Of a stretch of 64,000 nt of DNA, positions 1-12,376 are shown in pieces. Below the pieces are notes generated by a model. That model saw only the letters and a list, made by a program, of their open reading frames with translations, made no database searches and was not told the origin of the DNA. Position numbers and translations under genes: made by a program. Origin of the DNA: Dacryopinax spathularia (Eukaryota > Basidiomycota > Dacrymycetes > Dacrymycetales > Dacrymycetaceae); the NCBI GenBank assembly GCA_037974965.1, contig JBBPFI010000002.1:372001-436000 (forward strand), read 5' to 3'. Numbering within the stretch: the stretch's first letter is position 1; each line of letters starts with the position of its first letter.

Positions 1-1459
1 TCAAGTATACGGACAGATCAGGCTTGCAGTTCCCCGTGCGACGCGTTCTTCCGAAATTCTCTCCTTTCACTTTACCTCCCGCACATTTTTGCGGGTGCGT
101 TGTACGCTCTACCTTTCTTCCAGTGGGCTGTGCTTGCACGTTCCACTGCTTTTACTACCCCTTGTCTCCATGTTGTGCCGCTGTCGACGATGTTATGCCC
201 TCGTGTTGTTGTCTCTAATCTCCCGCATACCAACCCACCAAACCCGTCGCTCATTTTTTGTGTCTGAAGATTTGAGAGTTGTAATGTACGACTATTAGGG
301 CGACGTGCCTCCCTTACCTCTCTTTCCCTTTCTTTCCCGTTCTTTTGTCTTGTACCGGTCCAAAGATACCGAGAAATGAAATCGAAATTGGCATGTACAC
401 TGCCGGGCCACAAAAACAACTCAGCAATTCGCTGTTCCACTAATATCCGAGGAACGTAACCGAGCGACTGTACGTGCCCATGCCCAGATTCCGATTCTAC
501 TTTGGATAGATATCGGGAGAATCTGGCACCATAGGGAGAGGGACTGGGTGGAAGGCGTGCGAAGACGAATCGTAATCGCCGAATCGGAAGTTTGAGGTGT
601 TGGGGGCTAGGCCGTGGAGGATGGTGCTGGCAGCTGCTGCACGTTCGGGACTGGGCCTGGACAGCACGTATGGCTGGAGTATGGATTAGAAAGGTATGGC
701 TCATCTTTCTGGATGTTGTTGGCCGGTGAGGAGTTTACTGGCGCGGGGGGGCGGAGGCATTGGAATGAACCGTGCTGGCAGAGTACTCAGTGGTAGTACC
801 CGAAAGGGACCAACTACCAACGTATGCGGACCGTTTCTGCGATGAATCATGATAGCAGGTCTTTAACGGCTTTCCGATGGCAGGGAGGCACACACTAGCA
901 CTGCGATGGGTCGAAGGGGCTCATGATTGTTCTCGTTCGTCAAGCAGGATCGCGCCGTGGCGGCGCCGATTCTCTACGAAGTCGACGAAGGGCCGTAAGT
1001 AGACGTAGAGCACCCGTACGGATCGAGCATGTCTCGCCCTTTCGGGCCCCCAGCTGCACTCACCCTTGGCATGCTCCGATTCAGTGACGAACTCTGCGGG
1101 CAGTAGCCGTATGCGTCCAAGTAGGCACCCCTGCGTCGAGTACGTTGATGCCTTTCATCAGATATCATGCTCAGCTCTGTCGACCGCCGATCGGCGATGC
1201 CAACACCTTGATTTAGACCACACTCTTTTCGCACGCCCGCGGGCAGGCGTATATACGATGTACCGTGTCCATAGGATTGACGACATGCAGTTTAATAGCA
1301 GGCAAAGCGGGCTGGGAATCCTTTGCAACTGCGAGCTACCTGCGTCCTCGTCACAACGAGCTGCAGTGCGCCGCCGTCCGCTCTGATCATGTTCAAACTG
1401 CACTTACATGCTACCGAATGCTCCGAATTGGTCTACGCCGAGCAGACACCCAGGCCCGT
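1..1459. other. Left-edge region without a recognised gene
   Basis: Open frames exist on both strands, the longest being 210 codons on the minus strand at 72-704, but none shows domain-like sequence, a plausible exon chain or hydrophobic segments. The stretch ends at the 3' end of the first F-box-like gene. I see no tRNA-like fold, terminal repeat or array here. Confidence 0.5.
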
Positions 1460-2757
1460 CTATGACGCCGCCGATGTGCCGGAGTGACTGCGGCCGTGTA
1501 GATCAAGCATTTCGATGCCCTTGTGCCGAAAGGCAACTGCGAGCGCCTTCAACGAACGCTTGGTTTCTTCATCCACCATCGACTCCACCGCTTTCCATTT
1601 CCAAGTACCCCACGCCGCTGTCCATCCCCAAGTATCCCACCCCTCCCGAACGTCCTCTCGTGCTTGTATCGTTCGTAGATGCGATGGCGGCGATATGGCC
1701 AGCTGAGCGAAAAGTCTCCACCAGTCACTCTGGAGGATGCCCATTTCCTCCGGGTCCGGAAACACCGTCTTGAAGGATTCAAGCGTTTCGGGCAATACGG
1801 ATGCAAGCGAACTCGACGGCCAATGAATCAACTCCAGATGACGAAGCGATTTGAGTGGTACAATGTACGTCGAGATATCCCGTAGTTTCACATCAAGAGT
1901 CAGGTGCAGTAACGTTCTGCCATGTCGAGAAAAGAACGACTCGAAAGCCTCGATCTCCTGCGCGGCCTCACACTTGATCGCACTATGTAGAACGACTTCG
2001 GCAAGCACGGCGCAATATAGAGCCCTGAAGATCCAATGAAATCCACACGGCCACGCATCGTCAATCACCACTTTCACGGCCTTGAGCGAGCATAGCTGGA
2101 CCTCGCCTTCCATGTATTGAGGAGGCTCCGAAGCGGATACAGGCTCCCAGCTATTTGCGAAGCGGATTGCGAGTCGCTCCAATCGCGAGAGGCTGCTTAG
2201 CTTCCGCAGCGTCTGCAAGTCAAGATTGGATGAAACCGTCCATAGCTCCAACTCTCTGAGAGTGGACCCGCTGGCATCGAACAATGCAGCGAGACAGATG
2301 CCACGAAACGGTTCCAGCCATAGCACGGCCTCCACCAGCGACATGGGTGAACACAATACGTTATGCAGCTCCCCAAGTACCAGCGACTCCGCACTAGGCG
2401 ACGACGCGTAGAACGAAGGAATACGGATGGCGAGCCTTCTGGTGTTGCTCAAGCCGAGGCAAAGGCCGGAACGTTGGCAGGAACGAATATGACCAGCGAG
2501 CCGAAGCAGTCCGTTGACGGTCAAGACGTCTACGCTCTGATGGAGCAGCTCGTCCACGACGCGCTATCAGGACCGTTAGTTGGGCTCGTTAATAGGCAAT
2601 GACACCTCACCTTCCATTGCTTGCAGACATACGCGAAAGATGCGAGAGGATGGCGCCTCGGGATCGGCAGCGCCTCGATACCCTTTGATCCTGAGTCGGC
2701 GTCAACCATCGCAAAGACGATATACAAAATATCATCCGGAAAGGACAGTATTGCCAT
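1460..2757 (-). CDS. F-box-like protein, family member 1
   Basis: Two exons, 2757-2611 and 2563-1460, encode 416 residues. Exon 1 begins MAILSFPDDILYIVF and ends YVCKQWK, a complete F-box-like domain (roughly residues 4-49) of the kind that binds Skp1 in SCF ubiquitin ligases. The 47-nt intron (donor GTGAGG, acceptor GATAG) lies in phase 0 directly after this domain. Exon 2 starts RVVDELLHQSV and continues as a leucine-rich region without clear repeat register, presumably the substrate-binding part. It ends with the family signature KGIEMLDLHGRS. I chose the ATG at 2757 because it sits just before the domain; an in-frame ATG further upstream would add about 100 residues of unrelated sequence. 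By family knowledge it would be a substrate receptor; the target is unknown. Related genes lie at 3063, 20397, 22399 and 24081. Confidence 0.8.
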
Positions 2758-3062
2758 CTTTATCACAAGTGGTGTTCTCCCAGAGATGTGATGGCGACTG
2801 AAAGGCAAGCGATGTATGGGGGTGCAGCAAGGCAACCTGCAAGTGCGCCCGGCGAGAGGCATGTTTCGGCACTGCTTCGTCGCGCCCCGCGCGCCACGAC
2901 TTTGCCTCGTGTTCATCCCGTTCGCGCTTTTCCGCGGTTTGCAGCCCACATCACAGCTCGAACTAAACAAACAGTTATATTTACGGTATCTTCGCATTGT
3001 CGGTTTATGCGTCCGACTAATCGTATAGATAGAAGAGCGGGAAGATCCTGGAAATTTTCTCA
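2758..3062. other. Spacer between two F-box-like genes
   Basis: About 300 bases separate the start of member 1 from the stop of member 2, both on the minus strand. The stretch must hold the promoter of member 1 and the 3' end of member 2. I see no repeat or other gene. Confidence 0.5.
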
Positions 3063-4453
3063 TCATGGATCGGTCAAACTCAGGGGGAAGCGGGCAGCGA
3101 CCTCCGAAAAACTACGCCCGTGTCGATCTAGAAGGTCAACGCCCTTGACCATGAGAGCTCTAGCCATGGACTGATACTCGCGAATCATTGCTACACCCTC
3201 GGCCGACCTCGATCTATCCTGGAACATTTCCGCCCAGTCCAGAGCGCGGCCGGAATTGGCCGCTTGAAGGTGTTTCAAGGACGCTGCGGGAGTACCGACA
3301 AGAAATTGGAAGAATTGAAGTTGCATTGAGCAGGCCAAAGGGTGTAATAGCCAGGGTTGGTCTAGTGGGATGCAGAGCTCCGACAGTGAAGGAGGTAACG
3401 CCGCATAGAGCGCGGAATCTTGTGCGTTTGGATAAAGTTGTAGTCGGCGCAGACTTTGGAGCGGCTGCAGAACAGGAATAATGAGGGCCAACCTGGTGTG
3501 CCAATCGATCGCGAGATCAAGCACCGTTTTGGAGTGAGTACGAAAAAATGCGATTAACCCGACGAGCATGGTATTGTACTCGTCGATGCTCATGAAGATG
3601 CTGGCGTCAAGCGAAAAGTCGACCGTTTCCACAGACGGAAGATCGAATGCTGCAAGGAGGATGTTGCAGTCCGGAGACCATCCGTCGAAACGGAAGCGGA
3701 CGTGAGAGACCTCTGGCAGATGTACGCTGCTGATCTGGACAGGCTGGGTGTCCAAAAATGGCCGAAGTGCGAAGCCAACCTGGAATTCCAAGGAGAGGCG
3801 CTCGAGGACTGTAAGACATTGTAGCTGGATGATATTCGTTGGCGTCAATGTATCGGATGCGATCCAGATTGATAAAGTTCGTAACCGCGCCGCAGAGGCT
3901 TGGAACACAGTAGGAAGGTCCTCTGGAGATATCGGCAGATGAACCATGATAGCCAGAGTTTGTAGCGGTTGAAGGACGCTGAGCAGTCTCAAGACCCTCT
4001 CAGGCTCGAATTCATAATGGTAGGTGTGGGAGTCGGTCCGCAGCAGACGGTCCCGTGCCGACGAGAAGAGATATCGAAAGGTGTCGCCAAAGATCAAGGA
4101 CTTTGTTGTGCGCTTGACCATCTCCCGTCTGGCGGGGTCTTCGTCCAGGTGCTTGCAGAGCCTTTCCAGGCCGGCCGGGGTCAAGACCATGATATTGACG
4201 TAGATCAGTCTGTCGGCTATAGCCTTGAGGATGCAGCGGTTGAATCAGCACTTTGATGCGGACGGAGCGGGGGTGGAGGAGGATGCACCTTCCATTGCCT
4301 ACACACCAAGCCACACGTCAGTAGAGGATGCGGTCGGCGTCTGATCCGCCTATTAGCGCGAGCATTGTTGTCGATGGCAACCAAGTCTTCAGTGTCGAGA
4401 AGCTGGAAGATGAGATACAAGAGGTCATCTGGAATGGGGAACGTAGTCTTCAT
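3063..4453 (-). CDS. F-box-like protein, family member 2
   Basis: Exons 4453-4289 and 4223-3063 give 441 residues. The N-terminus MKTTFPIPDDLLYLIFQLL, followed by LVCRQWK at residues 49-55, is the F-box-like domain. The 65-nt intron sits in phase 0 immediately after WK, as in all intact members here. Exon 2 opens AIADRLIYVNI, matching the VNIG block that follows the intron in other members, then runs through leucine-rich sequence to the C-terminal signature KGVDLLDRHGRSFSE. It is in the same orientation as member 1, with about 300 bases between them, which suggests origin by tandem duplication. Likely role: substrate adaptor of a Skp1-cullin ligase. That is inferred from the domain, and the substrate cannot be guessed. 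Confidence 0.8.
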
Positions 4454-4744
4454 TGCTTGTGATGATGAAGGAGGACCGCGAGGGTTAGGACGAGCATCGA
4501 TACATCGAGCGCAGATTCACAACCCGGAGGCAAACAAGCGGCAGAAGAGCATCGCACGGAAGGAGCAGTAAGTACTGTGGAAGTCGCTTATGACCTGCTT
4601 CCTCGGTTCGTGCCATGCCTGCTGGCAGGCGAATCAAAACTCTGCTTGTCCCACCAAGCACCAAGCACAACACAAAACAGTGGTGGCCCCTCATCACCTT
4701 GCTAGTTGGTCTCCACCTCCATCTCCCGAGCACGACCATGCACA

Positions 4745-6180
4745 TCGAGCAACCCGATCCCCTTCCCCTTGAGCCTCTAGATCTCCTCTCCTGCAGCGCC
4801 TCAAACCTGCCAACTGCCTCCTCTCCTCATAATACTCCGAATCCGACTCGACTCGAATTTTTTCGCCCAAACGAGCGGATAACCATTGACGATCGCGCAT
4901 AGTCATACACATCTCAGCGCCGGCGGGCGTAGCTTGAGCAGCTAGCTGATCGATGAGCTCAGGCCCAGGGTCGAAGTTGGATGGCCAGTCCGGGCTGGGC
5001 TGGGCTTGTGGAGTGACGAGTCTCAGCCCTAGGTGTGGGTGTGTGAGGCCAGGGGGAAGGAGTGCGATGACCGAGCGGGCCGGGTGCTCTAGCCGTTGGA
5101 GAGCGGACATGGCTTGGAAGGAGCAGGGGGTCGAAGATCTGGCCTCCGCCTTGGGGAGGCTCGAGCTCGAGCTCTAGCCAGTGGAGGACGAGGACAGTGC
5201 TGTGCTTGCGCAGGAAGGAAGGGACTCGAACGCCGCGCGCCGGCATCGGGGTTGCTCCACGGCCACGCTAAGCATGCCTTTTCGAGTACGAGTACTGTAC
5301 CGGGCAGTCCAGTAGGTTTCCGCATCCGCATGCAGCCGATGACGGAGGAGGAGATCAGATCGTTAGGTTTTTGAGTGAGTGCGGGCAAGGGGATGTGGCT
5401 GGTGGGCCACTGTATTGCCCGGCGGTCTCAGAGCTGAACTAGATGAGCAACGTTTTGAGCCGGACGAGGTTGGCCAGATTGTGGATGGTCTGTGGGTTTG
5501 TGGAGGCAAGACGGCTCTCCTCCTCGATCCTGATCTCCAGATGGTTCAGCGTACTAGCTCCAGCCGTGTGTCGTCGCACAGCGCGTTCCGGACGCTCGCG
5601 CGAGCGGGTAAGTCGCACAGGACAGGTGGATACTGTATTGACGTATTGACGTATTCCAAAGCGCCGAAGAAAGAAGGGGGATATGCTGGCTAAGGGGCGA
5701 AAGAGAGCTCTGGAACACGACGGATGCCCGTATGGGATCAGCCGGTCGGTCGGGTTATACAGTATTCGAGCGCGTGGGGGTCGGTGAGGAGGAAACGGGT
5801 TTGCCGAGAGAGGGGCGGAAGACGGTTTGGGAAGGGGATGTCGGAGGAGGATAGGCGCTGCCAGGAGCAGTCTTTGAAGGCCGAAGGCCGCGGTGGGTCG
5901 TGCGTCATGATACCGATGTTGACGGAGAGCAGGTTCAACGTCGGCGATATGCTGCGCTGGAAGGGAAGTGAGGATTGGATGTGAAGGCTGGATGATATCA
6001 GAAGACAACTACAGTACGCACCTTCCAACGCTTGCGGACGTAGGGCTGGCAGCGAGCCGAGCGGGTCACGTCGCCTAGCTACGGTATTCGACCGTGACGG
6101 TACTGTACTGGTAAAAGTCCGGGACCGAGTCGCGATCAACGATCTTGTCACTTGAAGATATCGAACAAGATATCATCGGA
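4745..6180 (-). pseudogene. Decayed F-box-like gene of the same family
   Basis: Reading the minus strand from about 6180, family landmarks appear in the right order but in shifting frames. LSDDILFDIFK is directly followed by a stop codon. Then comes VRKRWK with a GTGCGT donor near 6023, LLSVNIGIMT near 5930 (matching LYVNIGLTS), a leucine-rich piece ending NLANLVRLKTLLI near 5440, and SFLRKHSTVLVL near 5210 (matching FFRTHSKTVLDL). Near 4760-4800 the sequence RRRGDLEAQGEGD resembles the KGIDLLDxHG signature. The total span equals that of an intact gene. No single frame is open across it, so at least several frameshifts and one stop are present. It is on the same strand as members 1 and 2 and is best read as a dead third copy of this left-hand cluster. 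Confidence 0.7.
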
Positions 6181-6980
6181 TAGTTTAGCAATTGACATAG
6201 CTCAACAAGCAAGATTGGGATAAAGGTGTATGAAGGCGGAGAACCAGGGGATTGAACGCACGCGAGAATGCATATGACTTGAAGAGCGTCATGCCGAGAT
6301 TGTGCTGAATGCTAACAAACGCTGGCAATGAAGAACATCGCAACCATGTCGTGGAGACGAGATGGAATGTACATATTGCACGTGATAGTTCCCCATTGTT
6401 GGAGCATGGTTGCCACTATGAACATCATATAACGGTGTGGACGAACACTCGAACGAGCCGTAGTGAGTCTGGTCGATGCCCCGTTGCGGATACATAGCAC
6501 TTGCTAGCGGCACGGGTGAATGGCTGACGTTGTACTTAGGTGTAGAATGCGAGGTTGCGACGTGCGACTACACGCGATCTTCCTGGGACGACAGCGAACG
6601 GTACCAAGATAGCCAGATTAGGAGAAAGGGAGTGGGTAGCAGTACTGGACACGCGAGGGAGAGCGATATAAATCAGTCACGTGACATAACCCTTCCTAGA
6701 CGCGGCGGAGTAAACATCGGCGCTGAACGATCATCGCACACTTCGCACACTTCACACTCAGCACACGCACTCCGCACTCCTTATTTCGCTCAACATCAAA
6801 ACTCGGAGTGGGGACAACCCAACATCGACAGTGCACTCCTCATCGCTTAACTACCACTAGCACTTACTTGGAGGTCAGCTACGAATATACCCACAGCTGC
6901 TTCCTGTTCACGCCAACAAACAACGTTCGACATCCTGATCAACCACTCGCCACCCATCCACCGAACACCGAGCAACAACG
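6181..6980. other. Upstream region of ASE1
   Basis: This 800-bp stretch between the F-box relic and ASE1 holds a perfect GTCACGTGAC palindrome at 6676-6685. It also holds a CA-rich tract around 6735-6780 (CACACTTCGCAC-type repeats). No coding region is supported. Confidence 0.5.
6676..6685. promoter_or_regulatory. Palindromic CACGTG element (GTCACGTGAC) upstream of ASE1
   Basis: This is a ten-base perfect palindrome 296 bases before the ASE1 start codon. CACGTG is the core bound by bHLH factors such as Cbf1 in fungi. The same extended form recurs at 62993-63002. The binding factor is inferred. Confidence 0.4.
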
Positions 6981-9900
6981 ATGTCCGACCCCGTCCCCCT
7001 CACACCCGCCACACTCCTCCCCGCTCTCCAAACCCCCTTAGAGCACCTCACACGCTCCCTCCCAGCGCTCCACCACACACTCGGCCTACCCCCCTCAGCA
7101 CTCTCGTCCGACCTCGCCCAGCTGCGCGACTCGCTCCTGAATGCCATCGCTCATCAGCTGGAAAAGCGTCAGGCGGAAGTCAAGGAGTGGGAGGGGAGGT
7201 GTGCGGAGGTGGAGGGGAGGGTGGAGATGCTGAGGCGGAAAGTGGGGGGGTGGGCGAGGGGTGTTGAGGGGTTGGGCGCGGGAGCGGGAGCGGGAGTGGA
7301 GGAGGGGAGGGAGGATGTACTGCCGACGAGGTTGGAGAGTCTGACGAGGGTCGAACATCGGTTAGCGGGGCTGCATGCCGCTAAGTTGGAGCAGTTGTCC
7401 AGTGAGTATCCTGCTCTTCTACTCTATGCTCACTGTCTATTGCGTACCGTGTACGGTGCTCTGGGTGGAGATGCTAATGCGCGTCTGCAGTACTCTCAGC
7501 CCGCCTAACGACCATCTCCCGTAACCTCCCCGAAGGCTTCTTTCCCCCCGAATCACTCAACATCCACCCCCGAACCAACCCTCTCCACACCCACACCCAC
7601 ACCCACCCTCCAGCCCACGCCGAGCTCAGCACCGCCCACCTCAATACCACCTCCGACGCAGCAGCACCTGCCCAACCCGCGCACAAGGCCGAAGCGGAAG
7701 AAGATGAAGAAGAAGAAGAGCTAGAAGACGTCACGCCCGAACGATTCTCCGCTTTGGAACACGATCTCCTCCGTGGGAAGAACGAGATCGTACGTCCCCT
7801 GCTCCTTCCCCCTTCCTCCCTCCTCCCCCTCCTTCCTCCCACATGCCCAAAAGCCTGGCTAACAACCCGACGGTACGCTACGACAGACAAAACGCCTCAC
7901 CCATCTGTGTCACCTTTTCTCCGACCTTCTATATCTGCATACGGACCTTGTGTTGCCTTTCCCGTCCCCTCCTCCTCCCGAGACCGAACACGACGCCCCA
8001 ACCGCGCTAACGAGCTCCGTCAACCTGCTCCCTGCAGGGCAGAAAGGAAGCTCACCATGTCCCATGACGAGCGCTGCCCCAGAAGCGCTCTTTGCGCAGT
8101 ACGTCCCCTTTTCAACCTCACCCGAAGCCTATGATATACAGTGCTGACGCATGTGTGTGTGTGTGTGTTAGGTTTATCGCGAGGCTCGAAGAGGTCGAAA
8201 CGGAGGGATTCGAGCCCGGGGACGACCTAACGGGGATGGAAGGTATAGACCCGACGCCCGAAGTGGTCGGCTGGGCCGAGGGGCTCAAGCGGCAAGTACG
8301 TACGCACCTCCCACCTCCCACCTCTCTCCTTCCTCATCCCTACTCCCTCCCTCCTTCCCGCCGTAGACTTTTCGGAGTGGAGAGACTGACCCATGCATGC
8401 AGCTCGAACACCTCAAAACGGAGCGCGAAGGCCGCATACAGGAGATATACGACCAGCTCGAGTCGCTCTGGCGCCGCCTGGGGATCCCAGAATCCGAGAT
8501 CGACCAGTTTGTGGAAGATCACCGGGGGAGCAGCGCCGCCTGCGTCTTGGCCGTACGTCCCCTCCCCTCCCCTCCCCTCCTCTCTCAGCCTATCTCCCTC
8601 TCTACCTATCTCCGTTTCTTTCCGTTTTTCTGATAAGCTGACTGGTGTGCATTGCATAGTACGAAGCGGAGCTGGAGAGGATGCAGGCGATGAAGAGGGA
8701 GAAGATGAGCGTTTTTGTTGGGAATGCGAGGAAGGAGATTGCCCAGCTTTGGGAGGAGATCATGTATGGCGAGGCGGAGAGGGAGGCGTTTGCGCCTTTC
8801 TTTGATGGTGCGTCCCTTCACTTCCTCCCACACATCCCACGCATCCCACTCCCATCACCCTCTGGCCCTCTTCACGTGCTGATTTCCACTTGTGGGATCT
8901 TGTAGACGACCACACCGAAGACCTCCTCACCCGACACGAAACCGAGATCGCTCGTCTCCGCCTCGAAAAAACCGACAAGCTCCCAATCCTCTCGCACGTA
9001 CACAGGTATTTCCAGCTATGTGACGAAGAGCGTGAATTGGAGATCGCGGCGCAGGACCCGTCCCGCTTGCTTGGGAAGAGGGGGGACGCGGGGAGGCTGT
9101 TGAGGGAGGAGAAGATGCGGAAGAGGGTGCAGAGGGAGAAGCCGAAGGTGCGCTGAACAAACTTTCTTCCTTTCCTTCCTTCCTTCGTTCCTTACTGTCT
9201 TGGCTGGAGATATTTGGCTTCTTGTTGGATCTTCCTTACACTCTCAGCTTGATTTGTTTTTTTGAGCTGGATCTGGCCGCTGACACAGGAATAGTTGGAG
9301 AAGGAACTGCTCGAGCTTGTGCCCGCTTGGGAAGCGCAGCACGAGATGGTGTTCTTGGTGCATGGACAGCCTCTGAGGGCGATTATCGAAGAGAGCAGGG
9401 AGGCTGCAGAAGGAAGAAAGGAGAACAAGCGGGTATGTCTCTTTCATTTCGGCTCCTTGCCTGGACTAATGCGCATGCAGCACAAGACGACCGCCAAGGC
9501 CCCGCCGCCGCCTGCTCGGACACAGACCCCAGCAGAGCCTATGACCGCCTCGCGCAAACGCACCCGCACGCCATCAGCGAATGCCGACCCCGCCCCGTCC
9601 ACCGCTGTCAAGAGACAAAAGACCGCCCATACCACCCACGCACCCGCCACCGCCCCAGCAGCAGCTCGCACCGCCCGCCCCCTCGCAGTAGCCACAAACA
9701 TCTACGAAACACCCGGCTACGCTGCCCCTAAGCTCCCCGGCACCGGCACCGTTGGCCGGTCGGCGAGCGCGATGCCCGGCAGCACGTACAGCAAGCTGGG
9801 GTACGGCGCCCCGCCACCCCAGTCCGCCCTGAACAGCACGGCGAGGCTACCGACATCCACAGCGGTATTCGGGAGCAATGCCCGGATCCCCAGTGCGACC

Positions 9901-10107
9901 GAGGAGAGGATCCGGAGTGCCCAGCATCAGCGCACGGCGAGGGGGAAGAAAGAGAGCTTTAGGCCTAGGCCTAGCGCTGTTTTTGGACTTGGGGCTGGTG
10001 TTGGAGGGGGAGGGATGGGGGGGATGATCAAGGTCAGCACGGACTTTGCGGGTATCAAAGGGCCCGGGTGGGAGGCGGTTAGGGAGGAGGAGGATGAGGA
10101 GCTCTGA
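6981..10107 (+). CDS. ASE1: Anaphase spindle elongation protein (Ase1/PRC1/MAP65 family)
   Basis: Nine exons (6981-7401, 7491-7789, 7887-8098, 8172-8295, 8403-8552, 8660-8807, 8906-9147, 9295-9432, 9481-10107) give 786 residues with phases consistent at every junction. The family crosslinks antiparallel microtubules in the spindle midzone. Recognition rests on the helical rod, the block IQEIYDQLESLWRRLG around residue 360, and the MAP65 signature RLLGKRGDAGRLLREEKMR around residues 505-525, followed by QREKPKLEKELLELVP. The N-terminal part contains a His/Thr and acidic insert (CACACC repeat at 7585-7607; EEDEEEEELED) and intron 3 carries a (TG)n run. The C-terminal tail of about 200 residues is basic, Pro/Ala-rich and likely disordered, with KRTRTP-like sites of the kind phosphorylated by Cdk1 in the family. 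Identity is secure; exon 1 start is the first ATG of the open frame. Confidence 0.92.
8152..8169 (+). repeat. (TG)n microsatellite in ASE1 intron 3
   Basis: Nine TG units lie just before the acceptor TTAG at 8171, taking the place of a normal polypyrimidine tract. Confidence 0.8.
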
Positions 10108-11012
10108 CTCCTGAGTCTCTCACCTGTTACATGAATGCTTCTTCCTTCCTTGCCTTAAATCTCAGCAGGGGGTCGTTCTTCGCACTGTCTTTCCCTTGGT
10201 CTGTCCGCATACGATTGGTTTTGTATCTCATTCTCATGAAATTTCATCTTACGAACTGACAGCGAGGAGGTGTGAGGTAGTGGTGGGCTGTTGTATTTGT
10301 ATATTACGTCGGTACAGATCGAATGGACTGGTATCCGTTCTCACAGCGCACCAGCGCCATCAGTACGACACACATGGAGTATAGCTTTTTGATAGTCATT
10401 TCCTGCCGTTATCCAACCCTGGAGAGATTACTCATTCCTTTTCATCGCGCTTCAGGCCTCTCTCAGCATGTACTCGTGTTCCTATCGGATATGCCCGGGG
10501 TGTGAGCAGTCCGGTCCCGAAAGGCGCTGACTTAGGGTTAAGGCCACCCAGGGCGAGAGTCTCGCGGCGGCACCGAGGTCTTCCATTCTTCCAAATCTAC
10601 AATATTCTAGTGCCTCACGTGATATGTACCCAGCTGGAGCAGCGAGAAGGGTTGGTCTGATTTCGATAAGAATCACGCTAGGATAAGGCACGGTACCGCC
10701 GGGGAAGTCTGAGAGCCGCCCTGTGCCTTGCCTTACGATATGCTGCTGATACGTTGGGTATCGTTTAGCCAAATGAGCAGGAAACATTTGCGTCACGCCT
10801 GCCACGGCGGCGGCACAGATACAGAGTTGAACGGTACAGTATTCTACAACAATTACGCGCAGGAGACCTCTAAGGAACAAAGGAAGATGGTGTGTACACT
10901 GTGCGTCAACTTGCCAAGCAGACGACGAGGTGTATGGGGGGGAATCAGTCGACGATGGGCGGCGCCCAGAGGATGGTGTAGAAGAGCGATGCCTACGCGG
11001 GAGACGACAGCA
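10108..11012. other. Intergenic region after ASE1
   Basis: About 900 bases lie between convergent gene ends (ASE1 + and the putative minus-strand gene). A CTCACGTGAT element occurs at 10614-10623. No gene is supported. Confidence 0.5.
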
Positions 11013-11892
11013 TCAATCCCTGCTGAGCTCGACGGCGAACCGGACCGTCCTGACCTTCCCGCTCAATTGCCGCTTGCCCTTGCTCATGGACGCGGTGACC
11101 TCGCCGGAGGCGCGTGTGGGGAGCTTGATGTTGGGCAGGCTCTGGTAGGTGATTAGGACAAGAAGGAAGTCCGATATCGTGGACGTACGGGCATCTTTCG
11201 TGGGATGCCTTCAGCTGTGTAGGCAACTGCGAATGCGGCTGCGGCGACGACGAGGCTGGTGACTTCCATATCTGTTTTCTCTTTGATGAGATTAGTACGT
11301 CCTGCTTTGTTGGGGAGAAAGAACGGGCGTACTTCGCAGTTGGTGGAAGAGGCGACAGTGACCAGAGGAGGCGGCGAAACAGGCAAGGAGGGTGCTGCAC
11401 CAGTCCTCAAACTCGTTAGTTGTCAGAGCCTTTATAGCCTGCAGAAGCTCAGGTCCTTGGATCTTGCTGAGACATTTGCGAGCAGTCCCGAGCCACGTTC
11501 TCATGCCCTATGGTCAGGTAGCGTTGTGACTCCCGGTTCGGCGCTTGCAAGCCTGCTTAGGCACCGCAGCGGTTCCGAGGAGGCCTGAGGCACCAGCAGA
11601 GGAGGTGAGAGGTGAGGCGATGATAGGCTGGGCACGAACATCTCCGTAGATGAGGGAAGTTCTCCGCTGGCAGCCGTCGGCTCAGGGGATAACATGTTCC
11701 CGTCGGCGACGGACTGTTGTTATCAAGTGGGAGCAGCAAGAAGATGCGGCTTACGCGTAGTCCACCTGGGTCGGCGATAGGAGGCACCGGTCGGCTTAGA
11801 ATTGTTCGCTTGTCGGTGTCCGCAGGACAATGTACGGCCGCTATCAACAGCGTAGCGAGCATGCCCAGAGGCTGTCCCACAATGATGTCCAT
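11013..11892 (-). CDS. Putative small membrane or secreted protein of unknown function
   Basis: I do not recognise this protein. Five exons chain in frame: 11892-11755, 11713-11594, 11507-11333, 11271-11189 and 11141-11013, giving 214 residues. Introns of 41, 86, 61 and 47 nt all have GT-AG ends, and the third contains a perfect TACTAAT branch-point-like sequence. The N-terminus (GMLATLLIAAV) looks like a signal peptide or membrane anchor. A second hydrophobic run, VTSLVVAAAAFAVAY, lies near residues 145-165. The C-terminus is basic (SMSKGKRQLSGKVR). A shorter alternative starts at the ATG at 11269 and would encode only 69 residues (exons 11269-11189 and 11141-11013), with a TATAAA motif about 160 bases upstream. 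Four introns fitting one frame argue for a real gene, but each exon is short, so the model is tentative. Further exons may lie in 11903-12295. Confidence 0.4.
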
Positions 11893-12376
11893 GCCAGCGC
11901 TGTTAAATTATGCGATGCAGCAAGGCAGTGCCGTGGGATGCGAAGCGCGCTTGATAGATTGCATTCCATACAAGAGACGACTGCCATGCCATGTCCGCTG
12001 CCGACGGCTGCAGTCGGCAGAACGGGCTGATGTCTATCTGTGCTGACTCTGGTGTTAGCAGTTCTGATGAGAACGGTGGCTCTTCATCCTGCACAGTGAC
12101 AGATGTCGGTACAGCGAAGAGATCGAGAAAGGATGCAACAGCGAAGCCAGTTGATGGTGTGCGGCAGAACCATTGACACCCTGGACTTCCGGAAGCTGTG
12201 TCGCCGCTTCCACACGGAGTGACAAGTCCGAGCGTCTCGGTTCCGATAGGTGTGTGAAGTGCGCAAGCCCACGTACGGGTTAGGAGGGCGAACATAATTA
12301 TGTATGATATCCTGGAGCTTCGTATAGGTGCGTGAAATGGATACGGAAAGAGGCTGCGGACACGGTCTTTGCATAC
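11893..12376. other. Region between the putative gene and ammonium transporter 1
   Basis: A minus-strand open frame of 130 codons (12295-11903) could contain extra 5' exons of the neighbouring putative gene (it includes DEEPPFSSELLTPE), but I cannot connect it by a convincing splice. Otherwise this is the 3' flank of the transporter. Confidence 0.35.

Noticed and set aside
72-704. Minus-strand open frame of 210 codons
   Set aside because: Composition is low-complexity and Arg/Ser-rich, there is no domain or splice partner, and a fungal GC-rich genome gives many such frames by chance.
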